This document shows positions 32,918 to 43,880 of a stretch of DNA of 64,000 nucleotides, piece by piece. The stretch's first letter is position 1, and the number at the start of each line of letters is the position of its first letter. The position numbers and the translations under genes were made by a program. Source of the DNA: Isoetes taiwanensis (lineage: Eukaryota; Streptophyta; Lycopodiopsida; Isoetales; Isoetaceae); the NCBI GenBank assembly GCA_021234155.1, contig JAJEKV010000011.1:5599132-5663131 (forward strand). The letters are read 5' to 3'. Under the pieces are notes generated by a model. It did no database searches. It was not told the origin of the DNA and worked only from the letters and a program-made list of their open reading frames with translations.

Positions 32918-34660
32918 GCCCAGCGTTGCTGAGCATAGCATTCGACCACATTTTCCATTTCCCCTTACCTTTTTTCTTTTCCTTTTGCCTTTTTCTACTT
33001 TTTTTTTTCTATTTTCCCCTTGCCCCTTTTCCCTTTTTACATTTTCACCTTTTTCTTTTTCCATTATTCCATTTCCCCTATTTCCCTTTTCTCTTTTTTG
33101 CTTCCCCATTTTTCCTTTTCTATTTTCACCTTCTCTTTTCTCCAATTTGTGCCCTTTCCCTGTGCCCTTTCTCCCATCCCTTCTCCCATTTTCCTCTTTC
33201 CCTCTTTTTTTCAAGTTTTCCTTCCCCCTTTCCCCTTTCCTTTCCCTTTTCCTTCTCACCACCTTTTCTTTTTCCCCTTTTTCCCTTCTCCTTTCCTCCT
33301 TTACCCAACCCTTCCGTCTTCCTTTTTTTCTAGTGCCCTTTTCCCCTTCCTTCCCCCCCCCCCTCCCTTTTGCTTTTCCCTCTTTTCCTTTCCCTTCTTC
33401 TATGTCCATTTTTCCTTCAATTTTTCTCCTTCTCTCACCCTTTTCCTTTTCTTCCATGTCCCTTTTCTCTTCTATTTTCCCATGCTGTTTTTCGCTCCTC
33501 TTTTCTCATTTCTTCACCTTTTCCCACCTCCCCCTCCTTTTCCCTTTGTGCCTTCTCTTTTTCTTTTTCTATTTTGCTCTTCCTTTTCGTTCACACCCCC
33601 TTTCTATTTTTCGATTTTACCCCCCTTTTTTCCCTTTTACCTTTTTTCATTTGTTTTTTTCCTTTTTTTCACGTTTGCTTTTTTTCATTTTCCCCTTCCT
33701 CGCTTTTCCCTTTTTCTACCCCCCCTTCCCTTTTTTCCCCTCTCCTTTTCACATTCCCTTTTTTCTTTTACCTTTTTTTTTTCCTTTTCTCCCTTCGCTT
33801 CCCTTTCCCCCTTCCCCTTTTTCTTTTCCTTTCTTTTTTTACCAATGGCCTTCCCTTTTCCTCCTCTCCCAACCCTTTCTCTCTTCAGCTTTTTTTCGTG
33901 CCCTTTTTTCCTTCCTTCATGCCCTTTTTTCTCATGTTCTTTTTTCCCTTCCCTTTATTTCTCTTCCCCTTTCTACAGTGCCATTTCTTCCTTCCCTTTG
34001 CCCACCCTTTCCCTCTTCCCTTCTTCTCGTAGTCTTTTTCTTTCCCTTTCCTCCCTCCTTTGTTCTTTTCTTTTTCCCTTTTCCCCTTTTCTCCCTCCTT
34101 TCTCTCTTCCTTTTTTCCGCTTCTCTTTTCTTTCTTTTATTTTCCTCTTTTTTTTTTTTCGTGTCCTTTTTACCTTCCTTTTTTCTCCTTTCCCCACCTT
34201 TTTCCTATTCCCCTTTCCCACTGTCCCTTTTCGCTCCCTCCTCCTCCCCCTTTTTTTCCCTTTCCCTTTTTCTTTCCTTTTCCCTTCTCCTTTTCCCTTC
34301 CCTTCTCTCTACCCTTTTCCTCATTCCGTTTTTCCCTTCCCTTTTACTCCTGTCATCACCCTTTCGCTCTTCTCCTTTTCGTAGTATCTTTTTTTCCTTT
34401 CTTTTCTCCCTTTCTTTTCCTTTTCCTTTTTCGTGCTCTTTTTCATTTCCTTTTCCCTTTTACCCGTGCCTTTTTGCCTCACTTTGCCCTTTTCTTCTTC
34501 CTTTTTCCTTTTCCCTTTTCTCTTCAGACATTAGAGCATAGCCATTTATGGTAGTGGGAACTCGTGCAATAAATCTCGGTCTTCGGATCCAATCAGATGA
34601 TCTCAACCATCCAAATTAGGGTTTGCTTCATGACATACGCTAAAACTTTATAATATAAGA
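32918..34660 (-). mobile_element. Helitron B (non-autonomous, homopurine-filled), in tandem with A
   Basis: The 5' tip TCTTATATTATAAAG starts at 34660 on the minus strand. The 3' hairpin GCTCAGCAACGCTGGGC lies at 32934-32918, and the terminal CTAG is missing; Helitron A's 5' region follows immediately. This is a head-to-tail pair with a short deletion at the junction. The interior is again homopurine. Confidence 0.75.
32945..34525 (+). repeat. 1.6-kb homopyrimidine minisatellite in Helitron B
   Basis: Same composition and punctuation as in Helitron A, but with longer T runs and C runs (for example near 33353). Frames of up to 547 codons here are spurious. Confidence 0.95.
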
Positions 34661-34910
34661 TGTTATAGCATAAGTGTTGGACCCAGCCCTAAATCCAAAG
34701 GCTGGGATTTGATCATTCCATTCCATTTAGTGGTTGAGATCTGATATGGTTGAAGGGCTATTTCGATTAGGGTTCGACGCACAAGGAGTTAAGCATGAGC
34801 AGGAGCAACTGCACAGCCCGTGCTGCCTGCTCCTCGGCCATGAAAACCAGAGCCGATGCCATGTTGAAAGAGATTAGTTTTAGAGTCTTCAATAGGACAA
34901 ATAATATACA

Positions 34911-35232
34911 GGGTAAAAGCATGTTAGGGTGTCCCTTAAAAAGTATTATTTAGTGACCAAAAAGGTACCTAAAAAGGTAGCCAGGACTGGGTACTAGGTA
35001 CCTGTATAATATCTCAATATAAGGTATGTTTTAGAACTTTTTATATATATATTGGTCTCCGATAGCATTATCTTTACCTTAACTTTGAATATTACCATGT
35101 CCTTGACTTTTATTTTGGATTTTTGTATTATTTTTAATGAAAAGAAAAATGAGAAAGTACCCAGTTCTGAAGTACCTAGTGTATGTACTTTTGCAGGTTC
35201 CAAAAGTGGTACACCCTAACATGCTTTTACCC
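34911..35232. mobile_element. 322-bp MITE with 4-bp target duplication, copy b
   Basis: Ends GGGTAAAAGCATGTTAGGG and inverted CCCTAACATGCTTTTACCC, flanked by TACA on both sides (34907-34910 and 35233-35236). Same length and internal plan as the copy at 28817-29138. It sits inside Helitron C. Confidence 0.85.
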
Positions 35233-35236
35233 TACA

Positions 35237-36380
35237 GATTGATGGAAACGGAGTCATTTGAGCCTTTCTTTATTCATAATCCGACAATGCAACTTTGACC
35301 CATGCAGAACACCCTTTCAGAATCGATCCGGAGGCGACTTAGGATATTGCTTCAGTTTTCCAACTATCCCGTTGCGGCCATTTTGGTAGTAGTATCGTTG
35401 GAGTGCTTTTTAGGTAATCAGAGATCTCTTTATTTGACTTGGAGACGGATGTTGTCTTAACAACGTGCTATGGCAGCTAGGGTAGAACCCACTCCACCCA
35501 TTCTACTCTGTTATGATCTTTGAACTCTCCAACAACGGATTTTTGATGGTTCTATAGTGCAAATCGGCTGGCTCTTAGTCTTCTAGCTAGAGAAAAAGAA
35601 AGGTTTCTGATAGTCTAAAAATGTCAGAATGCTTCTTCTACTTGACTGCAGTATGCTGATGAGACTTCTCCTCTTGAACGTGAACGGAGCTCATGAAGAC
35701 ATTAATAGTATTTCAGTTGGGAAGGTAACAAATCTGCCTGTAAAAAAATTAATTTAACAAAGTGGCGCTCATCTCTGTAGTTAAAATTGATGTGGAAATA
35801 GAATGGGCAAGATTGATAAAGTGGACTTATTTGCTATAGTCAAGTCTATACGGCAATCTCAATGTGTTTAAATATAAATAGCTGCGATCCTTCATTGGAT
35901 CTTGAAACGTCTGACCGGGATCCTGATGCAGGGTTTTTTGGAAGGGTCGCAATATTGTGTGACATTTTCCTTGCGAAGATTATAATGCAGTTTGACGGTC
36001 CAGGTATTTCAACTCAGAACCTAAACTAATAATGGTTAAACAATGACATTTGTTTCTGTAATATTCCTTCTTTGATACTTCATGTAACATAGAGTATCTG
36101 CTATTCCAAGATTTAAAATATGTTTTTTACATCATTACACGGGTCTATAGCTTGCAGTGTGGAGGATGCAGATTGGAGAGAAGAAGAGGCATGGTTGTCA
36201 CCATACAGCCACAATTGTATATAGGTTGGTTGGTTAAGGCCATAAACAAACTCAGAAGTATGTATTGCTGCATTATTTGTAAGCATAATAGGTTGCAAAC
36301 ATTTTTGGTATTGTATTTTTGCATAATAATTATACTGGGTTTTGGGCAAAAGTGTTGATTTTAGTATGAGAATTTGACAC
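35237..36380. other. Interior of Helitron C or spacer; no gene recognised
   Basis: AT-rich, with short overlapping ORFs at 36113-36358 on both strands. No motif was identified. Confidence 0.4.
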
Positions 36381-38199
36381 CCCAGAGGGTGTCAAAAGCA
36401 ACTTCACCTTTCCGGAAGCGAGGGCGGCTGGAAGAGCAGCGAACAGTGCTGCTATCTATCTTTCCAAAACTATGGCTTTGTCTGCATTTTCCTTCCAGGC
36501 CAGTATGGGTCTGCTGCAATGACTAGTAAGTGTACTGGGTATGGCCGCTACTTCAGAACCTTTATTTCATGCTTCAGAGCCGTGGCTAGGTAAGGGGACT
36601 TCTGCTCTGCCATTGATTTTGTGTTAGATAGATTAGAGCTGGCAGTTAGCTTGTACTTCAAAGACCTTGGGCATCAGAGAGCCTCTCTGCTCCTGTTTGT
36701 TTGTCAGATACGAGCATTGAGAGCACTCAAGTTCTGTACATTGTGATTGTGTTTAGAGGGAAGATAGTATTTTGGATTCATTTTTGGCTTATTCTTGTTT
36801 TCCTTCTACACTTTGCAAGTATCTAGGCTGTTGATGCCTCTTGTGGCTGCTGCTAGCGCATATAAACAGTAAGAGGCTTGGTTTTTCAGATCTGATGCCG
36901 CACTCACTGCGGTGGTGTCTGCACTCATTGCAGATTTGTGGTCTGCACTCATTGCAGATCTATGGTCTGCACTCATTGCAGTCCTGCTTGTAATGAAATG
37001 GTATAGAAGCAGGTCTTCTGTGTTGCTTTCCTATTACTATTTCTATGCTAGATGAACACCTTGATTATTCAGGCTATGTTCCTTTTGTATGGCTCCAGTC
37101 TGGTGGGATAACTTATGATTTCTTCTACAGCTTGGCAGTTTCAGTATCAGGTTTGTCTTTGCATTTTCATTTGGCTGGTGCTCCTCCTACTCTTGCAATA
37201 GCAAATCAGCAGAGAATTCAGTGGGCTTTGAATTTATTAAGCCGGCATTTGAAGCCTCTCTATTCTATGTGGATGAACTTTGTGAGGGTAATCGTTTGCA
37301 CAGGATTTACAAGAAAATATTTCGGTGGGGAACTTAATATTGTAATCATGTTTCAGATGATGGTAAGTTCTATCTAGGTGAGGATGCGGTGATGAATTTG
37401 GCACTTACACTCTACATTGGAGTTAGATCATTAAGTTTTGCTTCCTTTCAAGTGCTATGCTGAAGCAACTATTCTTTTAGAAGGATGTTCAGATAGGCCC
37501 GTGCTCTCTTGTCCCAGCCAAGAGAAGCTTTATGTGGCATTTCTATAATCTATTGTCCCAAGAATGGCTACATGCAGTATTAGGAGACGGGAGGCCCCTG
37601 ATATATGCGCACATGGTTCTAGGGGAGACAAGACCACTAGGGCTAGATGTTATGGGTCAGTTTTGGCACTTCGATTCTAGGGCAGTTTCACATTGAGTGA
37701 TGGTTGGTGAAGAGGTAGAGCAAGGCTCCCATAGTATCCGGCTGTCACTTGAAGCTGCTATTTTCGGGGAGAAGCTTCATCGGGATCATGGGTCAGAATT
37801 GATGGCTTGCAAAGGCTGTTCTGGTGCCACTAGTGATTGGAATTGTCTCATAGAGTTTGGACTTTAAATGCTACAACTTAGGGCCAGTTTTTTTTTGAGG
37901 TTAGTGGGGCGGGATGGTTACATAAGCAGCTAACTGTAGGAAATTGAGGAGTTATCTTCCATAGTACTTGGTTGTTGGGAAGAGGCTGTGGCTATTGCTA
38001 TAGTACTTTTTGGAAAAGCAGTGGCCCCCATAGTACTAATGAGCAAGGAAGAGGTTGAGAGACCTCCAATAGAGTACTGCAGTGGCTGGCTATGTATCTT
38101 ATTATGCTCTTCACTAATTGGGTGAATAAGGGCTTTGTACCAATTTTATATTAATAAAAATAAAAATCTTACCCTCAAAAAAAAAAAAAAAAAAAAAAG
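36380..38199 (+). mobile_element. 3' part of a LINE-like element with poly(A) tail
   Basis: The right end reads GGGCTTTGTACCAATTTTAT, ATTAATAAAAATAAAAAT, CTTACCCTC and an A tract ending at 38199, the same tail as at 380-480. A 110-codon ORF at 37045-37377 has no recognised domain. The left limit is a guess. Confidence 0.5.
36914..36990 (+). repeat. 24-bp minisatellite, three units
   Basis: GTCTGCACTCATTGCAGAT and variants repeat at 24-bp intervals. Confidence 0.85.
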
Positions 38200-38204
38200 C
38201 AAAA

Positions 38205-38665
38205 AAAAGTGTCAAAGAGACATCTTCCGTAGAGAAAATGTGTCAAAAGAGAATTTGTAGTTTGATAAAATGCGTCAAAAGAGACTTTAAAAATTTTTAA
38301 ATGTGTCATTTGACACACTTAAGAATATTAAGTGTGTCAAAAAAAATTAGAGCCCCAAATACACAACAGTTATCTGTACAACGCTTAATGTATGTGTATA
38401 CTTAATAATGCAAGAAGAATTAATATTCAATAGAATTTTTCATTTTCCTTATATAAATATAAACTTATCTTTCACAGCAAAATTCATATTGTAATCTTTT
38501 TGTTGTAGAATTTCAAATTATTTTCTTCATTTTGATAAAAAAAAAAAAAGTGTGTCAGTGGTGTTCATAACGCGTCAAATGAGACACAAAAAATTTGGAA
38601 GTGTGTCAATTGACACATTCAATTTTAAAAAGCGTGTCATAAGAAATACAATAAATAAGTTGAAT
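38205..38665. repeat. Cluster of TGTGTCA / TGACACA inverted words
   Basis: At least ten GTGTCAAA-like words and two short palindromes, TGTGTCATTTGACACA (about 38304) and TGTGTCAATTGACACA (about 38604). The words alternate with AT-rich filler and poly(A). This may be a decayed foldback element. Confidence 0.6.
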
Positions 38666-39724
38666 TTCCCACACTGGTTGATTTTCTATAGCTTTGCATT
38701 GCATTGAAATTGTGATAATCTCAATTTAGATAAAGTCATTCTACTATAATGCACGTTTTATCTTGAACAGATATGCATTTTTTGGGATGCTGAAGGTGCG
38801 CTGCCATTAATATGGGCAATAAGGATGAAGGTTATGCTCCTTGGTACACAAGGTCTTGCCTTTTAGCATACATTATTTATCAGGATTTTAAAACGTCCAA
38901 TATTAGTAGTTCTTTGTTTTTCCAATTTGAAGAACTCGAAGCAAATAAGGTTTTGTTTCTGCTAACAGGATTATACTATGTTGCCTCATTAGCTAGAAAC
39001 TCCTTAAGTAAGGTTACAAAGACCAGGCCCTTAATGCCTGACTAGTAACGGTGCCCAGCGTTGCTGGGCAAAATTTGGGAACATGTAAATGTTGGGAACT
39101 TGTACAATCTAGCGGAACTTGCTGGGGACATATTATGTTGTCTTGCTGAGCTTATTTCCCGAGCTTAATTTATTTTGGGAGCTTATTTGGCATACATTGT
39201 CCTCCTAGCTATTTGCACGACGTTTAGTTCATCAGCAATATAAATATACTTATTAGTTTGCACTCCAAGTAATTCCATTTCTTACTTTGACAAAATTTGT
39301 AGCTATTTCTCGCACTAACTTTCTCTTGATTATGCTCCTAGCATCAAAACATTGATTACAAATGAGGTAAACACTTTATACTGTCATAAGAAAATGTAGA
39401 AGGAACTGAAAGAATTTGCCAGACGTTGATGAAATAAAATTACATCGTGCATAATGGAGCCTCGATTAATGGTTGTGGGAGTCCCATGTCTGCTTACATG
39501 GTGCATTCTAGAATGCCCTGCCCTGCCCATTCCCATTCTATCTAACAAAGCCTTGATCACATATTGTGAGTATCACTTGCGTCCTCTTGATAGTTCACCC
39601 TACATTATAAAACGAATTGGGCAAAACATAGAAGCATGTCCCTCTAGCTAACTTCAACTTAACATGTTCATCTTTGAATATATATAATGCAATTGTTTCT
39701 CACATGGCTATAGATTGTTTTGAA

Positions 39725-40290
39725 GGGGTGAAGCCTTCTTTGTATAAGCACTGCCATAGTTGGCACAATGATTGTATAATGCATTTTAAAGCATTGTTTT
39801 GTTACATAATGACAAATAGACTGCAACTTGGGCATATGTCATAAACTGGTTGCTTGCTTATGCTTCCAACAAGCGGTATCCACCTCCCAACAGTCTAGTT
39901 AATTTTTACCTTACTTGGCCATGGTCTAATGGTATCATGGTACCTGCTTACCTTGAGTGCTTTGCAGAAATGAAGATAGAGCCTTCTTTGTATAAGCCAC
40001 GCCATAGTTCGCGACAATAATTGCATAATGCATTTTGAAGCATTTTTACTGTTACATAATGACAAAATGCGGACCCAACTAAGCTGGTTGCTTGCTTATG
40101 CTTCCAATAAAGCGGTATCTGTCGGATCCGAGTTCCATAAATACCTACCTGATATACAAACGGTTTGATAAAATGTCTCATCGCAATTAAAGTCAACATA
40201 AAGCATGTATTTTGCAAACTTCCATTTCCCAATAGTCTAGTTATGTTTTACCTTACTTGGCCATGGTCTAATGGTATCATGGTACATCTG
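39725..40290 (+). repeat. ~270-bp tandem duplication inside Helitron D
   Basis: Both units contain CCTTCTTTGTATAAGC, ATAATGCATTTT, CTGGTTGCTTGCTTATGCTT and TTACTTGGCCATGGTCTAAT. The second unit has an extra segment near 40120-40200. Confidence 0.8.
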
Positions 40291-41734
40291 GGAGGTATCT
40301 GGCCCTTTTCTTATTAGCAGGGTCCTGCACAACATTACATCACAAAGTGCAACTGTTTGTAACACTATAAAATGAAAAGAACCATGCAGCTGGAATCCCT
40401 TACCTAGAACATATTCATTTTAATCCCATGTATGCTTGACCAAATCCCGTCACCATGGTCCTTTACAACGTCCTCCTGTTTACGTACACCAATACCTAAT
40501 CCGGGAATCTCCACTAAATGGCAATCTCCAACCATAGTAGCCGGTTGTGTAAATATGATATACATTATTATTTCATGCAATCAAGAGATCTTGATAATGA
40601 TTTAAATTGAGAACTTGGTAATGATTTGAATAAAAACGAATTGATCTTGATGCAACACCTGATGCTTGGGCCAAAGAAAAGCTCGAGTTCACCTCCATGG
40701 ATCTTGTAGAAGCCCTAGATTTGCTACACCGCATCCTCAGCATAGAGAGCATAGCTAGCACCTTTTCAAACTTAAGCCTCAAAGCTCGATATGCTCCAAC
40801 CTCATGCTTGGCTCCGGCCGATCAAAAGAAATCGTGAAGGTAAGAGAAAGAGGGGTTAGGGTTCAATCCTCTGCATAAAGTTGCATACCTGCTCATTGCA
40901 GGCTTGATACGGTAAGCTGAGCTTCTTTGTGGCTCTGACAAAACAGCCTCACCCAGATAGCAGGCTAGAAACGGTTTGGAATACCCTGGCTTTTGCCGAA
41001 GTCAGACCAAAGAGGGCACTTCCGGTAGACCCAACATGCTGCCGAAGATCAAGATGCCCGGTTCATGCAGCCATTGGTAAGATAAATCCGAACCCAGGGA
41101 TAAGCACGTTCCTTTCCTTCTAGGGTTAGATCGAGATATAGAAATGAAAGCGAAATTCGTCCGTTAGATCTGCTCAATCAATCGTAGCCGTTCGATCTAC
41201 TTGCATGCCAGAATAGTGTTTCTTCAAGGGGATCCGGTGGATCACACGATCACCAAGCTGCATCCTTAAAAACATTGAACAGATTATTCCATTGATGTAG
41301 GCAAGCAATGTCAGTTCCTAAGTGCCCTCCATTTTTGTTAACATCCTTTTTACCTTTCTATGAAAAGTTGTATATCTTGGAAGATGACAAGCAATGATGA
41401 CAATAAAAAAAATTCCAAGTGAGGAATTTCATACTTAAAGGGTTCTGGATGTGACCATAAGATTTGATTCCATTTAAGGCTGTATGGAAGCTATAATTTA
41501 TCTCAATGCTGATACGGTCAAGCTGATAGGGGCAAGGTAAAACCTGGAAATCAAATTTTCAAGGAACATCGAGCTTTTTATGCGCATTAATAAAGGGGAA
41601 CAAAATGATTAGGAATAGCAATTATGTGGTCTTCTAACTTTTGTATCCACTGGTAAAAAACACCTACTAGAATGCATTTGAAACATGACTGCTGCCATAT
41701 CAGGTATCACATAGTCATATGGAATAGAGTTTTG

Positions 41735-41892
41735 ACTAAGTGGTTTCCTACAACAAAGACATGGAATATCTCAAGTTAGATACATGGAAGAGAGGTTTGA
41801 CTTCCTACAACAAAGACATGTAATATCTCACTAAGAGGTTTTCTACAACAATGACATGGAATATCTCAAGTTAGATACATGGAACATTTTGA
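41735..41892 (+). repeat. Three imperfect ~55-60 bp tandem units
   Basis: Each contains CTACAACAAAGACATG(G/T)AATATCTCA; two also have AGTTAGATACATGGAA. Confidence 0.75.
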
Positions 41893-42413
41893 AGCCCTAA
41901 TAAAAACATTTGGGCTTTTGAAAAACCGCAATGATATCTTCTCACTTTGCTTATTAAGAAACCCCAATGCCGTCTAGCCACATTGGTTCCAAGCCAATGC
42001 TAATGCTAAATGTATTCTACAAAATTTACCGAATTAACTGCCTTCTTGCCTAGCTGAGAAATTTTTCTATTAAAAATAATGTTCGACATCCGTTGAAGCA
42101 TGATGTCGTCACTACGACCAGCCAACAGGAACTTGGGAACATCGTACAGGTTAAGATCATCAACTAACAGGACCGTCAGAAAAAATAGTAGACCTCAAAG
42201 CTCAAAGAGTCAAAGCTCTCATCGAAGCTCCTTCTACTCGAAGCTCTCAGAGATATCAATGCAACACTATCTAACATGAAGGAGCTAGGTTTCTTTTAAA
42301 CATTGTTAAACCTTAAAAAAAAAATTTGTTACAAAAGAAAGTTAAAAAAAAGTTGGATAATTACTGCACACTCTTTTCATTGCGACCAAAATATCTACAG
42401 GCTTCCAACTTAT

Positions 42414-42441
42414 GCCCAGCAACGCTGGGCACCATTACTAG
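42414..42441 (+). mobile_element. Helitron 3' terminus (element G)
   Basis: Hairpin GCCCAGCAACGCTGGGC (42414-42430), then ACCATTA and CTAG (42438-42441) followed by T. The 50 bp before it match the subterminal region of Helitron A (CATTG(C/T)GACCAAAA). Its 5' partner is either the split Helitron C or an unrecognised start within 39-42 kb. Confidence 0.75.
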
Positions 42442-42469
42442 TCAAATCTTATAAGTACAAGAAATTTAT

Positions 42470-42487
42470 GCGGCGGCCAGCCGCCGC
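42470..42487. repeat. Perfect GC-only hairpin
   Basis: GCGGCGGC-CA-GCCGCCGC: 8-bp arms and a 2-base centre, isolated in AT-rich surroundings 29 bp past the Helitron end. Confidence 0.7.
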
Positions 42488-42819
42488 GAACATCTCTCTT
42501 CCCTAAACCTCTGTCATCTGACGATTGTGCCAGCTATGCAATCACATCTCTTTTCTCTTTTCTGGACTCCTATACTATGGTTCAACTTGTTACACAAATC
42601 AAGTGGATTTCCCTTTCTGCTAGCATAATCTTCTTCCTTTGTGACCTATTTCTTTATTGTCTTCCTCGTCATTTTTTCATCATGAGTTTTTTGAACATAA
42701 TCTTGGCCATTTGCAATATCGTGGCCATAAAAAATTTAGGGCAAAATATTGTAAACCGTCAGATTTAGGGCGCCATAACAACAGACATCCAATATAGTTT
42801 ATAATATAGGACCTTATAT

Positions 42820-42850
42820 TATCTTATCTTATCTTATCTTATCTTATCTT
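42820..42850 (+). repeat. (ATCTT)n at the Helitron E 5' end
   Basis: Six consecutive ATCTT units. They look like repeated copies of the first five bases of the Helitron tip. Confidence 0.85.
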
Positions 42851-42971
42851 ATATTATTATAATGTTTTGTAATGGACCACGCCCTAGATCCAACGGCTGA
42901 GGTTTAATCACTTTATGGTTACGATTTGCCAATCTTTCGAACTTAGAGTTGAGAGTTAACGCAACACAGTT

Positions 42972-43148
42972 TTAGCGCTATTCCTTCTTACTCCGACAGG
43001 ATCAAAGACCAAGGCATGATAGAAACCGACAGCATTATGCTATAGATTTACCAAGAGTTTTAGCGCTATTCCTTCTTACTCCGGCAGGATCAAAAGACCA
43101 ACAAGGCATGATAGAAACCGACAGCATTATGCTATAGGTTTATCAAGA
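42972..43148 (+). repeat. 88-bp tandem duplication
   Basis: TTTTAGCGCTATTCCTTCTT ... GCATGATAGAAACCGACAGC occurs twice with small differences. Confidence 0.85.
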
Positions 43149-43157
43149 ACGGCCAGC

Positions 43158-43457
43158 ATGATTTCCAAGTTCTGGTCTTGCGTTTATCCTCTGAGCTCCT
43201 GCCGTGGAGGTTCTAGCCGTGGAGGTGGTTATGGCTATGGATCGTCAGCTGCTACTTATGGCTCTGAGCGTAGCTATGGCGAAAGCTTTAGCTTTGGCAG
43301 CGGGCATGTAAGAACCGATGATTGGTATTGTTTCACCGATAGTTGCAACGCTCAAAACTACGCAAGCAGATTAGCGCATACAAAGATGAGCCTTTGGAGG
43401 GTTTGTCAGGGAGTTTATGATAGAAGTCCAGAGTCTAGAGGCACGGGTTTTTGAGGC
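43158..43457 (+). pseudogene. Captured RanBP2-type zinc-finger protein fragment
   Basis: The 98-codon frame has a Gly/Ser/Tyr-rich start (SRGGGYGYGSSAATYGSERS) and then DDWYCFTDSCNAQNYASR. The latter matches the first half of plant RanBP2 zinc fingers (W-C-x4-C-x3-N-A-R), which bind single-stranded RNA. The second Cys pair is incomplete: only one C (WRVCQG) remains. It lies in Helitron E just after its 5' region, consistent with gene capture. It may be expressed only by chance. Confidence 0.55.
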
Positions 43458-43880
43458 TATGGGTTTGGATAGTGGTGGAGGCAGTGCAAGATCGGGATGG
43501 ACAGCATTTGCACTAGGTAACTTATTCTATAAAGCATCCTTTGTACACATAATACAGGCTTCCATTCTGCAAATATAAGAACTCTTTTTCTTGGTAAGAT
43601 TATTTTTTGAGCTACTTGCCTGACTCTTCTTCTATAACTGAGTTTTATATTCATCGTTGCTTTTTATTCTGTTGCTTTTGTTGGATTTAATCAGTTATAT
43701 AAAGTAGATCTGTTATTAAGTCTTGACAACCAGTATTTTGTGGTCTATGGATTCAGAGGCCTTACCAAATGAAACACAATAGCATGTTTCAGTGTACTGT
43801 ATGCTTCTTTACAGTTATAGTTTTTGGTAAGCCACTTTTAAATATTGGTCATCTTTGGCTCACGTAAAACAGATCAGGAT

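Larger units (their letters stand above)
31160..34720 (+). mobile_element. Helitron C: 5' terminus, split by nested Helitrons
   Basis: The 5' tip TCTTATATTATAA (31160-31172), preceded by A, is interrupted by the minus-strand block 31173-34660 and resumes at 34661 with TGTTATAGCATAAG, then GTGTTGGACCCAGCCCTAAA. Joined, the two parts match the 5' tip of the complete Helitron at 59112-62383. Interruption lies exactly between A and T, the Helitron target. The 3' end may be the plus-strand terminus at 42441, with further insertions between, but this is not proven; only the 5' region is listed. Confidence 0.7.
39042..42811 (-). mobile_element. Helitron D, minus strand (boundaries provisional)
   Basis: The 3' end on the minus strand has hairpin GCCCAGCAACGCTGGGC (39069-39053), then ACCGTTA and CTAG (39045-39042) followed by T. 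A matching 5' tip, TCCTATATTATAAACTATAT, starts at 42811 and continues to GCGCCCTAAATCTGACGG, like the 5' region of Helitron E. A plus-strand Helitron 3' end (42441) lies inside, so either a second element is nested within D or the pairing of ends differs. No Rep/helicase seen. Confidence 0.55.

Noticed and set aside
31220-34541. Open frames of 450-550 codons rich in Phe, Ser and Pro (and Lys/Glu/Gly/Arg on the other strand)
   Set aside because: They overlap in several frames at once and follow purely from the C/T (or A/G) composition, which has almost no stop codons. No start context, domains or codon bias.
39918-39945. tRNA-like start GGCCATGGTCTAATGGTATC
   Set aside because: It resembles a tRNA A-box region and occurs twice because of the local duplication, but no B-box or acceptor stem follows at tRNA distance.
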